This document shows positions 35,411 to 44,462 of a stretch of DNA of 64,000 nucleotides, in pieces (positions within the stretch are counted from its first letter, which is position 1; the number at the start of each line of letters is the position of its first letter). This DNA comes from JAADEM01 sp965371855 (lineage in GTDB: Bacteria; Bacteroidota; Bacteroidia; Bacteroidales; Marinilabiliaceae). Location: the NCBI GenBank assembly GCA_965371855.1, contig CBDUZZ010000014.1, forward strand, positions 6,949 to 70,948, read 5' to 3'. The position numbers were made by a program, and so were the translations under genes. Below the pieces are notes generated by a model, which worked only from the letters and a program-made list of their open reading frames with translations, was not told the origin of the DNA and did not search any database.

Positions 35411-35868
35411 TGTTGTTTTTATGATTATAGGCTAAAAGAATTCCAAATTGTATAAAGATAAAATTTTAATTTGGTTTAAGTGTTTTATGATTTTCTTTGC
35501 TGTATATATTAATGCGTGATGTAAAAATCCAATTTTAGAACGTTTAAATAGTTTGTGTGCTAACACTAAATAATAGATTAAAAATATACACATGAACAAA
35601 CAATTTATCATATTGCAGGAAAATAAAATATTCCGATTAAATCCTTTCTGCGGTTTTACTGAAGTGTAAATGTACTTTTCAAACCACTAACAGAACTTCC
35701 TCCAATCCATATTTTAAAATCACCTGCTTCGGCAGCCCAGGTTTTAGGTACATCTAATGTTTTCCATTTTTTACTATCATACCCGTATTTATTATATCCA
35801 TGTACTTAGATTATATTGTTATAATTATTTATTAATTTTCAATGGATATTGCCTGGTGATTTTCATTC
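35411..35868. other. Gap with a GH3-type C-terminal remnant
   Basis: On the minus strand, 35656-35810 reads VHGYNKYGYDSKKW then AEAGDFKIWIGGSSVSGLKS and TFTLQ-stop, resembling the fibronectin-like C-terminus of GH3 beta-glucosidases (AEPGDFEIxVGGSS). No start codon and only about 50 residues remain. The rest of the interval (35411-35655 and 35811-35868) has no recognisable gene. Confidence 0.55.
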
Positions 35869-36873
35869 CTAAGTCAAAAATAATTTCCAAATCCAATCAA
35901 CCAAAGTGTGTATAAGTATTGCTGCAAACAAATTGTTCCCGCTTTTTTTGTATGCCCAGGCATAGCCTAAACCAGCAATTGTTGCCAATGAAACATAAGT
36001 TATTTGGGTAGATAAATCACTAGCATTATTCCAATGCATCAATCCGAAAGCCAAAGAAGAAACTACCCAGGGTATCCATTTTTTTGAAGATGCTTTTTCA
36101 AGCCCTCGAAACATTATCCCCCTGAAAAAAAGCTCCTCGGGTAAGGCAACAGTTAAGAACAGTCCAAGGAAATGAGCGGCTAATTTTGGAATATCATAGG
36201 ATTCAGGTATTGAAAAAGTAAGAAAGCCGGTTAAAAGTCCCGGTGGTACAACAACAACCATTATCGCTATCAGAGCCAGAAAAGCTATAAGAAAATCTTT
36301 AAAGTTTGGAACAAGCCTGTAACCAATATAAGCTCCTTTGTAACCAAACCAACCTATTATAGCAATAACAGAAATCGCTATTGACCACCAGGTATAATCC
36401 AGATTTGCATTCATCCCGGTGTACCAACGAAGGTCAAAAGGAATCCATAGGATAATCCAAATGGCCAAGTCAGTCCAGTTCAAATTAAAATTTTCGCCTT
36501 TATTTTGTTTTAATGTGCCAAATACTGCGAATACTATAAATGTAAAAATAACAGTTATATATGGATCGAAAGTCCATGTTAATAATCCCGGCAAGGCAAA
36601 TAAAAGAGATATGCCGCCGGCTATGTAATAAATTGAATGGTTGTTTCCTTTTAACCAAATATTAAATTGATTTGCAGCTTTTGGTGAACCCAAGGCAAGC
36701 ATTAGGCCTAATAATGGCGACAGGCTTGAAACTATTGCTATTATTGACATTGAGCTGTTTGTTGAATCAGACCCTGCAACAGCATACATCAGAACAACTC
36801 CCAACAATGTCCATATTATCCAAAGTAAGATAAATCTATTTCCGATTGATGTTGTGCTATTCTTCTTATCCAT
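35869..36873 (-). CDS. CPBP-family intramembrane metalloprotease
   Basis: A 334-residue polytopic protein (about eight TM segments). The CPBP/Abi motifs are present: Glu246-Glu247 with Arg251 in PEELFFRG, His280 in GLMHWNN, and His322 in ILIHTLVDW. These form the intramembrane metal site in the CAAX-protease/Abi superfamily. Bacterial members process prenylated or membrane peptides, or act in bacteriocin immunity; which applies here is unknown. It looks intact, unlike its neighbours on both sides. Confidence 0.9.
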   Translation of the reverse strand: MDKKNSTTSIGNRFILLWIIWTLLGVVLMYAVAGSDSTNSSMSIIAIVSSLSPLLGLMLALGSPKAANQFNIWLKGNNHSIYYIAGGISLLFALPGLLTWTFDPYITVIFTFIVFAVFGTLKQNKGENFNLNWTDLAIWIILWIPFDLRWYTGMNANLDYTWWSIAISVIAIIGWFGYKGAYIGYRLVPNFKDFLIAFLALIAIMVVVVPPGLLTGFLTFSIPESYDIPKLAAHFLGLFLTVALPEELFFRGIMFRGLEKASSKKWIPWVVSSLAFGLMHWNNASDLSTQITYVSLATIAGLGYAWAYKKSGNNLFAAILIHTLVDWIWKLFLT

Positions 36874-36892
36874 TTAAATGATTTTTATTTCA

Positions 36893-37234
36893 TTATTCAA
36901 TCATTAGCTGCCAATGTATTTGCATAAGGCTGGTTTTTTCACCCTTTTTATCAATTTGATAATATATGGTAATTAATGAACCATCATCAAGTTGAACTGT
37001 AGCAGGATAACCCATGTCTCCACTAAGTTGATCTATTTTTAGTAAAATAGTATTCTTTCCTTTCTTTAGATTAACTCTTGCAATATTTTGTGAGGGTTCA
37101 GCACTTCTACCCGTTGGATAATCAATGAGCAAATTGCCATTTACCCAAACTTTACCTGCATCGTTTGTACCAATATGTAAATAAATATCTTGGTTAACAT
37201 CGCTTTCTAACTCAGAATACAAGTTTTGCTTCAT
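36893..37234 (-). pseudogene. Chimeric remnant: galactose-binding-like domain plus sialidase tail
   Basis: The 113-residue frame joins two sources. Residues 12-75 (DIYLHIGTNDAGKVWVNGNL, NLKKGKNTILLKIDQLSGD) match an accessory beta-sandwich found on secreted hydrolases. Residues 76-110 (YPATVQLDDGSLITIYYQ, GEKTSLMQIHWQL) match the last blade of BNR sialidases. There is no signal peptide or catalytic part, so it is a deletion fusion. Confidence 0.75.
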
Positions 37235-37481
37235 CTATTCTGTTTTTTGCAATTAACCACCTTGGACTACAGAGATTCCTGAATAAAAGAATGAAAAACA
37301 ATAATGCCGGTATTGCTTCAACTCCAAACATCCATCGCCATTCTATACAAAAGGAAGAAAGGTCAAAATTTTTTTCAAGCCACCCTGTAGTTCCTGAAAT
37401 GACTGCTGTATCAAACCCGAACAGTAGTCCGCCAAGAGCAGCAACTATAGTACTATAAAATAAATATTTTTTATTATTCAT
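37212..37481 (-). pseudogene. Sugar-porter MFS transporter with large internal deletion
   Basis: 89 residues. The start (YSTIVAALGGLLFGFDTAVI) is TM1 of a XylE-type sugar porter; after FDLSSF the sequence jumps to WRWMFGVEAIPALLFFILLF and SPRWLIAKNRIDEAK, normally about 130 residues later (TM6 and the PxSPRWL loop). Everything after DEAKLVF is missing. The deletion kept the reading frame, but the product cannot be a transporter. Confidence 0.85.
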
Positions 37482-37509
37482 TATCCTTTATAATATTATA
37501 TTTTAGAAG

Positions 37510-37743
37510 CTATCTTATTTGTTTTTTGATCCTAATATTCAAATTAGCAGGTTTCCCATTTACTATAAAATTCCCTGATGTATCTTCAGTTGCAGCAGCT
37601 AAAATGTAAACCTTATTAAAATCTCCTGAAGGTAATTTTAAATCTTGTCTTTTATATACCTCCATTAAACGGTAACGGCGCGAATCTGTAAAATTGAACA
37701 CGTAATCAGGATGCTTTTCAAACAACCGGAAATTCTCCACCAT
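37510..37743 (-). pseudogene. GH38 alpha-mannosidase with large internal deletion
   Basis: 77 residues. The first part (NFRLFEKHPDYVFNFTDSRR) matches the N-terminal catalytic region of GH38; from KRQDLKLPSGDFNKVYILAA the sequence matches the C-terminal beta domain with ATEDTSGNFIVNGKPANLNI. Several hundred residues between, with the nucleophile region, are deleted in frame. Not functional. Confidence 0.75.
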
Positions 37744-37778
37744 AGTATTTTTCAGATATTCGCTTACCGTGATTTAAA

Positions 37779-38660
37779 TTATTCTTCTATGATAATACTG
37801 TATGAAGCATTAAAATTTTTCTTTGCTTCCAAGCTAATAATTCCTTCTTTGTTTTTAAAATCCCTATTAGAATCGGAACTATCTGCAATACCTATCCAAG
37901 GCTCAATACAAACAAATTTTGCATTTGGCTTAGCCCAAATTCCCAAATATGAAAAATCTTCAAATTGCATTGAAACCACTTGTTTAGATTTTTTACTTTT
38001 TAAACTAACTTTTGATGAGTTTAGATTTTTAAATACTAAAGCATCATTTTTAAAAATTTGTGAATGCAAATTTATCTTTGTCGGTTCATCAAAAATTGGT
38101 AAAGGCTTTTTGCCAATTAATCCATTTTCCATTACCTGCCAGGTTGGGGCATCTTCCGGTTTCTCAAATTCAATATAATAATCGGAATATTTTTCATCAT
38201 GATGAATAGGACAAGTAAAGCCCGGATGAGCACCTAATGAAAATAACATTAGTTTATCTCCATGATTGGTAATTTTATGCTCAACTCTTAATTTATTATC
38301 ATCTAAAATAAATTTAATTTGAAATTCAAATTGAAAAGGATAGACTTTAAAAGTTTCTGCACTATATTTTAACCCAAAGGTAAGACTGTTCTTTGTTTGA
38401 TCTAATAGAGAGATATTATTGTTTTTTCTTATAAAACCATGTTTAGGGCATGCATATTCTTTTCCTTCATATAAAAAAGCTCCGTCTTTTAAGCATCCAA
38501 TAATGGGAAATAAATTAGGGGCATGTGCTGCCCAAATCTCAGAATCGGCTTTCCATATATATTCTATATTGGAATGAAGAGATTTAAAACTGCATAATTC
38601 GGCTCCATTTTTTTTTATTGAAACCTGAAAGTTCTTATTTTTTATGGTATAACTCTTCAT
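37779..38660 (-). CDS. Aldose 1-epimerase family protein (LacX-like)
   Basis: A 293-residue galactose-mutarotase-fold protein. HKITNHGDKLMLFSLGAHPG carries the conserved His and the FSLGAHPGF motif of the LacX-like subgroup; CIEPWIGIADSS near residue 250 supplies the catalytic Glu region. These enzymes interconvert sugar anomers. The protein is full length, with no signal peptide, so cytoplasmic. It is flanked by decayed glycosidase genes and has no obvious intact partner. Confidence 0.88.
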   Translation of the reverse strand: MKSYTIKNKNFQVSIKKNGAELCSFKSLHSNIEYIWKADSEIWAAHAPNLFPIIGCLKDGAFLYEGKEYACPKHGFIRKNNNISLLDQTKNSLTFGLKYSAETFKVYPFQFEFQIKFILDDNKLRVEHKITNHGDKLMLFSLGAHPGFTCPIHHDEKYSDYYIEFEKPEDAPTWQVMENGLIGKKPLPIFDEPTKINLHSQIFKNDALVFKNLNSSKVSLKSKKSKQVVSMQFEDFSYLGIWAKPNAKFVCIEPWIGIADSSDSNRDFKNKEGIISLEAKKNFNASYSIIIEE

Positions 38661-38721
38661 GAAAATTTGTATTTGGTTTTTTTATTTGATGTGTCCATGA
38701 TAAGCTGAGATTTAAACGTGC

Positions 38722-39234
38722 TTATTTTTTCTTTTTAATGATTAATTTATCATTTGCCGGCAATTCTGGAAACGGGTTATGAGGTTCAATTTGATACCAA
38801 TAGGCCACAGATGCTAAATCATCTTTTAAAGGCAAATAACCATCAGGCCCCCACCCAAGACTTTGTATGGTTATTTTTAAATCCTTATCAAACCTAATAG
38901 GGTCTATAACATGCCAGCGGTATTGACCAAAAATGCCGATAAATCCATCAATATCCGAATCTTTTACTTCATAAAAGCCCGAATATAGGCTGCTAAATGA
39001 GTCGTAATGCATTTTGCCATCTATTTTTCTGTCGTTATAACCGTATGAACCCAGAAAGTAATCTTCTTCACCTGTGGTACAGATTGTTGGGAACTCTTTA
39101 TCCCCATCTATATAGAATTTAACTTCGCCTTCGCCCCACCATCCACTTTTTCGTGCGCCATGCGCCAAATAGGTTCCAACATATTGCCCTTTACCTTTTA
39201 TTCCATCAACAATGGTGAATACCTCTTTAAACAT
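38722..39234 (-). pseudogene. GH172 (DUF2961) C-terminal fragment
   Basis: 170 residues matching the C-terminal half of DUF2961/GH172 enzymes: GIKGKGQYVGTYLAHGARKS, GWWGEGEVKFYIDGDKEFPT, TTGEEDYFLGSYGY and FGQYRWHVIDPIRF. Intact members are about 350-400 residues. The N-terminal half and signal peptide are missing; the ATG at 39234 is fortuitous or a deletion junction. The end (LIIKKKK) may be native. Confidence 0.8.
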
Positions 39235-39517
39235 GATTTTAATTAGTTTAGAATTTTCTACTGCTGTACATATAAATTTAAATTCATGGAAATACGATAC
39301 TTATTTGTCTCTGATTAAACTCATTAACCAATATCAAAAAATCTCCACACTACAGATAAAGATCTCCATTTCTCATTAATCCACTTTTTGTTTTTACTTA
39401 TAATCTCATTATTTTTCATTTCTTTACAATTACATAAGGTGGGTTCTAAAAATTCATTTTTTCACTTGTGATTCGAGAGAAATCGCAGAACCCGTTAAAC
39501 GATTTTCCTAAATCAGA
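39235..39517. other. Insertion-element flank, no gene seen
   Basis: This AT-rich stretch lies downstream of the IS5-type remnant. A GGTGGGTTCT / AGAACCCG pair near 39440 and 39488 (imperfect inverted repeat with 40 bases between) may be part of an element end. No coding sequence was recognised. Confidence 0.35.
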
Positions 39518-39856
39518 TTAATTAAACCTATAATTCCGGTTGCTCTTTTTATGCCAACAGATTTTACAACTAAGCCTGTCAAGTATTTGATATTCAATTT
39601 GTGTATCACCAAGTCCATAATATCTTTGTAATATTATTATCTTGAACATCATTACAACGTCAAAAGGTTTTGCTCCTGCATTGTTCTTTTTGTTCTGCTT
39701 CAGGAGTTTTGCTTCAAGAAATCCCCTAAACATCTCAAAATCTATGACTTTGCTTATCTTCTCTAAAGGATTTCCAATATCTGATAACTTTTGATATGTA
39801 TCTTGCTTGTCAAATAATCCTCTATTTCCTGTTGCTTTATATTTTTGTGAAGGCAT
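39518..39856 (-). pseudogene. IS5-type transposase, internally deleted
   Basis: 112 residues. LEKISKVIDFEMFRGFLEAK and FDVVMMFKIIILQRYYGLGD, then QIEYQILDRLS, match the N-terminal domain of IS5-family transposases. The next expected block (FxxFLGL...VPDEKTVW) is absent; CKICWHKKSNRNYRFN probably comes from near the C-terminus in a shifted frame. The DDE catalytic residues are gone. It sits between GH172 and GH92 remnants. Confidence 0.8.
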
Positions 39857-39918
39857 AATTTACTTGTATTAAATTAATACAAATATACGAATATCTGACT
39901 GAATAACAATGATTTAAT

Positions 39919-40812
39919 TTATAGAAGTCCCCTATAGTCTTTTCCATTTAAGGTAGCTGATTGTATGTAAATATTCTGAGCATTCCTGTTATTGGCAACA
40001 ATAGTAAAAGTTTTGCCATTTTCAAGATGAACAGTTGCTTTATTAAAAAGTGGCGTACCAATCACGTAGATATCCTGTCCGGGTACAACAGGATAAAAAC
40101 CCAAAGAACTAAAAATATACCATGCTGACATTTGCCCGCAATCCTCGTTTCCGGCAAGGCCATCAGGTGCATCCGAGTGCAATTCGGTTAAAATTTGATT
40201 CACTATTCCCTGTATTTTCCAGCCTTCGCCTGCATAATTGTATAGATAGGCCAAATGGTGGCTTGGTTCGTTTCCATGCCATTATTGGCCAATGCTGCCC
40301 TCTTTGTTTTCATCGGATGTTTTGTTGAAAATGGTATCCAGTATGTTGGCGAAGTTTTTATCACCACCCATTAATTTCATCAAACCGTCAATATCATGCG
40401 GGGCATATAAATACTGATAGGCGTTTCCTTCGGAATAGGCCGAGTTCTTTAGCTGATTGAAAGGTGTGAGCCACATTCGGTTAATAGCTTTACCCCTAAA
40501 TAAATTTGATGTGCTGTCAAAAACATTTTCGTAATAATGTGCCCTTTTATGTAAGCATCGGTAATTACCGAAACGGCGTGGTAACCAAGCATATCGTCGG
40601 TGTAATTTCCTGCCATAGGCCACATGGGCAATCGTCCGCCATCAGCATACTTGGCAAGTAATGATTTTATAAAATCATTACTTCTTTTTTGGTCGATAAT
40701 GGTAAAAAGCGGATGCAGTGCACGATAGGTATCCCAAATTGAAAAAACCGTGTAGTTTGTAAAGCTATTTGCCGTATGCACTTTGCCGTCAATCCCCCGA
40801 TATTGATAATCA
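39919..40812 (-). pseudogene. GH92 alpha-mannosidase C-terminal half, frameshifted and with a stop
   Basis: The frame starts abruptly at the end of the symporter gene with YRGIDGKVHTANSFTNYTVF and SIWDTYRALHPLFTI, shifts near 40510-40530, then continues with INRMWLTPFNQLKNSAYSEG. A TAA (reading GQ-stop-WHGNEPSHH) interrupts near 40280, after which AYLYNYAGEGWKIQ and GLAGNEDCGQMSAWYIFSSL follow to the end. NEDCGQMSAW is the catalytic-base region of GH92. The N-terminal half is missing. It is not the lost tail of the gene at 28183, because their middle regions overlap and differ. Confidence 0.85.
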
Positions 40813-42297
40813 ATACAATAATTTTTTACTTTTATTGATAAGAATAAAAATCAAGGCAAGCAATACCAAACCGCCAGTTCCTATGGCTCCAATAATAATT
40901 GGGTCAAAAGTACACTCAAGCCATGAGTAGTTTGCCGGTAAATCCCTAAAAAATGTACCCCATACAATCAATAAAACACTAAATACAACAGAGCTTATGC
41001 CTTGTGTCTTACTTATCTTAATCTTAAAAATCGCCAACAAAAACAGACCTAATATACCACCTCCAAAAATACCTGATATTTGCCACCAAATATCAAGAGC
41101 ACTTTTAGCATTTAGCATTAAAAGAGCAAATGCAATTCCAAGGACACCCCAAATTACAGTAGATAATCGCAAGAAATTAACACTGCTTTTCTCAGAAGCT
41201 TCCGGCTTAAAGAATTTTTTATAATAATCAACAAACAGTACAGTTGCCGAGCAGTTAAGTGCTGAATCAACAGTACTCATTGATGCAGCAAGTATTGCTG
41301 CAATAATTAGTCCTTTTAATCCTACGGGTAGCTCAGTAGCAATAAAATACGGGAAAACCTGATCTCCTTTTGTTACTGCTTCGCCAAGAACATTGTTGGC
41401 TCCCGAATAGAAAGAAAACAGAGCGGTGCCAATATATAAAAACATGACTGTAAGAGGTAGATAAATCAACATGGCAAACCACACCGATTTTTTTGCCTCT
41501 TTTTCGGTTGCCGTAGAAGCATATTTTTGGGTGTAATTCTGGTCAGCCATCAGGTTTCTGATATTTTCAGTTACACCATAAATAATCATTACCCAAATTG
41601 TACGACTGCTTAACGAGAATGAACTATCGCCAAGACTAAATTTATCAGCGTCAAAGGCTGTTTGTATCAAAAAATCAGGCTGTGAGAAAATATGTTTTGT
41701 CAATAGATATGCACTAAACAATAAGCCTCCAATCATAATAACCGATTGCATAACATCTGTCCAAATAACAGCCTCCATCCCGCCCATCAAAGTATAAATA
41801 ATTGTTACCACACCAATAATTACAATTAGTATACGAATATCAATATCAATAAATGATGTTAACAGAAGTGACGACAAATAAAGGATTACAGCAGTACGCC
41901 CAATCATAAACAGAATAAACGAAAATGATGCATAAACACGTGCCCATACGCCAATTTTCTCTTCAAGATAATCATATACAGAAATGATTTTTCGTTTACG
42001 GTAATGTGGTATCACATATTTAGTGACAAACCAGGCCACCGGCAAGGTTGTTAAAGCAAAAATAAGTGGGTGCCAGTTTGAATCAAAAGCCTTTCCCGGA
42101 ACTGCTATGTATGAAATACTACTTGTATATGCACTCATAACAGCAATGCCTGCTGCCCATGCAGGTATTCCACGCCCTGCAACCATAAATTGTTCCGATG
42201 TTTTGCTTTTTCTAAGAAAATATATTCCCATTGCAACAAGTACTATTGCATATAGGATAAGAATGCCAGTATCAATAAAGCCTAATTGGTAATTCAT
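40810..42297 (-). CDS. Sodium/solute symporter (SSS family)
   Basis: A 495-residue Na+-coupled symporter with about 13 TM segments. QFMVAGRGIPAWAAGIAVMS near the N-terminus, the GGMEAVIWTDVMQ stretch near 170 and AAILAASMSTVDSALNCSAT near 340 are SSS hallmarks, including the Ser-Thr that forms part of a sodium site. In Bacteroidota such symporters beside a NanA-like lyase usually import sialic acid or a related keto sugar acid. It lies 11 bases downstream of the lyase gene, probably one operon. Confidence 0.92.
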   Translation of the reverse strand: MNYQLGFIDTGILILYAIVLVAMGIYFLRKSKTSEQFMVAGRGIPAWAAGIAVMSAYTSSISYIAVPGKAFDSNWHPLIFALTTLPVAWFVTKYVIPHYRKRKIISVYDYLEEKIGVWARVYASFSFILFMIGRTAVILYLSSLLLTSFIDIDIRILIVIIGVVTIIYTLMGGMEAVIWTDVMQSVIMIGGLLFSAYLLTKHIFSQPDFLIQTAFDADKFSLGDSSFSLSSRTIWVMIIYGVTENIRNLMADQNYTQKYASTATEKEAKKSVWFAMLIYLPLTVMFLYIGTALFSFYSGANNVLGEAVTKGDQVFPYFIATELPVGLKGLIIAAILAASMSTVDSALNCSATVLFVDYYKKFFKPEASEKSSVNFLRLSTVIWGVLGIAFALLMLNAKSALDIWWQISGIFGGGILGLFLLAIFKIKISKTQGISSVVFSVLLIVWGTFFRDLPANYSWLECTFDPIIIGAIGTGGLVLLALIFILINKSKKLLY

Positions 42298-42308
42298 GCT
42301 ATCTTAAC

Positions 42309-43205
42309 TTAGGTTAAATTTTTAATATATTGCTCAACAAGCTTACGTTCGTGACCCACAAATTCACGAAGTGGATGTGCCATGTATCCATTGCAAATGC
42401 CCATAACCGATAGAGCACATTTCGTTGCTTTTGTAATTCGCATTGGTGATTCACCTATATTGTAAAGGGTATTATAAAGTTTTATCACATCTTTTCGTAG
42501 GAGGTCAATCTTTTTTATATCTTTTTTTACCGATGCTTCATATAAATCAACAAACAAACGAGGTAAGAAATTTGCACCCCCGGCAACTGCCCCATCTCCA
42601 CCATTCATTATCATATCTGATAAATACAATTCGGTACCAGCCATTATTGCAAAGTCGGGCGAATCTTTAAACTCTTCAATAAGAGAATATAAATATGCCA
42701 TGTCACCTGAGCTGTCCTTAATACCTATTGCGCCAAGCTCTTTTGCCTTTTTAACTGTATCAACCGACATGTGTAATTTAGTACAACTGGGCATATTGTA
42801 TAAAACAAAGGGAAGCGGTAAAACAGCACTAAGGTTTTTCAGATATTCAATCATCTCACTCTGCGAAATTGGAAAATAGTATGGTGGTGCCACAACAACA
42901 GCATCTGCACCGGAATCTTTTGCCGTCTGTGCAATTTCAATTGAACCGGCAAATGAAGTATCTGTAATTCCTACAAGTACCGGAACTCTTTTGTTTACAA
43001 ATTTACAGGCTTTTGAAATTAACTCCTTTCTTAATTCATAAGTTAAACTGGTAGCTTCACCATTAGTGCCAAGCAAAAACAGACCATGTACACCTCCGGA
43101 TATTAAATGCTCTATTAGATTTCTTAATCCATCAACATCAAGTTCATCATTGTTTAGTAAGGGAGTAACTACCGGTGGAATTATACCTTTTAGTATATGT
43201 TTCAT
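42309..43205 (-). CDS. DapA/NanA-superfamily lyase
   Basis: I start at the ATG at 43205 (298 residues, MKHILKGIIPPVVTPLL); six codons upstream are unconserved. A class I aldolase of the dihydrodipicolinate synthase/N-acetylneuraminate lyase superfamily: GTNGE (46-50), Tyr136 in VLYNMPS, Schiff-base Lys163 in GIKDSSGD. Context with a symporter and sialidases favours cleavage of N-acetylneuraminate or a keto-deoxy sugar acid, not lysine synthesis. The GTNGE box differs from the GTTGE typical of DapA. An AraC regulator is divergent upstream. Confidence 0.88.
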   Translation of the reverse strand: MKHILKGIIPPVVTPLLNNDELDVDGLRNLIEHLISGGVHGLFLLGTNGEATSLTYELRKELISKACKFVNKRVPVLVGITDTSFAGSIEIAQTAKDSGADAVVVAPPYYFPISQSEMIEYLKNLSAVLPLPFVLYNMPSCTKLHMSVDTVKKAKELGAIGIKDSSGDMAYLYSLIEEFKDSPDFAIMAGTELYLSDMIMNGGDGAVAGGANFLPRLFVDLYEASVKKDIKKIDLLRKDVIKLYNTLYNIGESPMRITKATKCALSVMGICNGYMAHPLREFVGHERKLVEQYIKNLT

Positions 43206-43373
43206 GTTTTTTATTTTTAACAAAAATTATTTTATGCAATCAGTTAACTATTTTAAACACAAAAATACAACAACTTTATATGAGCTACTTCCGATAATTT
43301 ATTAAATTTACATGATTTATTAACCTTAATTGTTAGGTTATGATATAGACTTTGTCAATTTAGTTAATAATAT
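43206..43373. promoter_or_regulatory. Divergent control region of the lyase-symporter operon and the AraC gene
   Basis: 168 bases between divergent starts. A CCTTAATTGTTAGGTTA stretch near 43324-43340 (imperfect direct/inverted half-sites) could hold an AraC-type site; I saw no strong TAnnTTTG element. The divergent layout suggests that the regulator controls the lyase and symporter genes. Confidence 0.4.
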
Positions 43374-44225
43374 ATGGAATTCGTATTTGAGAAAATATTT
43401 GTCCCTCAAAAGCACTCTTTCATCTCAAGAAAGTTACCCATGGGTGATGGTTCGGAGAAAATACACTCACATAAAAACTTTGAGTTAAATTTTGTGGTTT
43501 CGAGTTCCGGAAAACGAATTATTGGCAATCATATTTCAAGTTACGAGCCAGGCGACTTAGTGTTAATTGGCCCTGATATTCCTCATAACTGGCAGGTTCT
43601 TGAAGTGAAGAAAGGGATACAACCCACATGCATTGTTACACATTTCTATGAAAATATTATTAGCTCTGATTTTTTTAATATTCCAGAGCTTAACAGTATT
43701 AAAGAACTTCTTCATAATGCCAATAAAGGAATTCACTTTAAAGGATGGCATATTAAAAATATTGCAACAAAGCTTGAGCGTATGGTTAATCTTGAAGGTT
43801 TAGAAGCTTATATTGAACTTTTAAAGGTTTTTAATCTTTTATTACAAGTTAAGGATTTTGACTATTTATCATTAACATCATACTATACAGCATCTTTTGA
43901 TAAGGATTTAGACAAGATAAACAAAGTGTACGAATATGTTTTTAATAATATACAAGAAGGCATTTCGCTTGATTATGCTGCTGAGATTGTACACATGGTT
44001 CCCGGTTCGTTTTGTCGATATTTTAAGAAAAAGACCAGTCTCCCATTTATGCAGTATGTCAAGAGTGTTCGCATTGGTATAGCAGCCAGGATGTTAGCAG
44101 AAACTGATAAGCAAATCACACAAATATGCTATGAATGCGGATACAACAATCTGGCAAATTTCAATCATTATTTCAAAAAAATAATGAAAAAGACACCGAC
44201 TGAATACCGAAAAAGTTTTAAATAA
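43374..44225 (+). CDS. AraC-family transcriptional regulator
   Basis: 283 residues: an N-terminal cupin sensor (HSHKNFELNFVVSSSGKRII at about 30-50, GDLVLIGPDIPHNWQV at about 62-77) and a C-terminal double helix-turn-helix about 185-283 (GISLDYAAEIVHMVPGSFCR, ITQICYECGYNNLANFNHYF, TPTEYRKSF). Full length. It is divergent from the lyase-symporter operon and upstream of the MFS-HAD-SIS group, so it probably senses a sugar and controls one or both. Confidence 0.93.
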   Translation: MEFVFEKIFVPQKHSFISRKLPMGDGSEKIHSHKNFELNFVVSSSGKRIIGNHISSYEPGDLVLIGPDIPHNWQVLEVKKGIQPTCIVTHFYENIISSDFFNIPELNSIKELLHNANKGIHFKGWHIKNIATKLERMVNLEGLEAYIELLKVFNLLLQVKDFDYLSLTSYYTASFDKDLDKINKVYEYVFNNIQEGISLDYAAEIVHMVPGSFCRYFKKKTSLPFMQYVKSVRIGIAARMLAETDKQITQICYECGYNNLANFNHYFKKIMKKTPTEYRKSFK

Positions 44226-44234
44226 GTAACTCTA

Positions 44235-44256
44235 AACTATTTTAGTTAAAATAGTT
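44235..44256. terminator. AT-rich perfect hairpin after the AraC gene
   Basis: AACTATTTTA (44235-44244) and TAAAATAGTT (44247-44256) form a perfect 10-base-pair stem with a 2-base loop, 10 bases after the stop codon. GC content is low and there is no T tract, so the terminator call is weak. Confidence 0.35.
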
Positions 44257-44462
44257 GCCTACTTATTTAGTTTATAGCAATAGCTTTTTCTGATGAAGAA
44301 AATTAACCATAAAAGCCTTATTGTGATTAAAACTTTAGATTACATGTTAATATTTAATGTGTAATAAGCAAAATGTATGCGGTATATAATATTTATTCAA
44401 CACAATTTTGTATTATTAAAAATATACAGAACTTTTGATAATAAATATTAATATACACAGCC

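Noticed and set aside
28183..40812. The two GH92 pieces as one gene split by insertion
   Set aside because: Their alpha/alpha regions overlap (DWVWDTYLAQHPL against FSIWDTYRALHPL) and differ, so they come from two genes.
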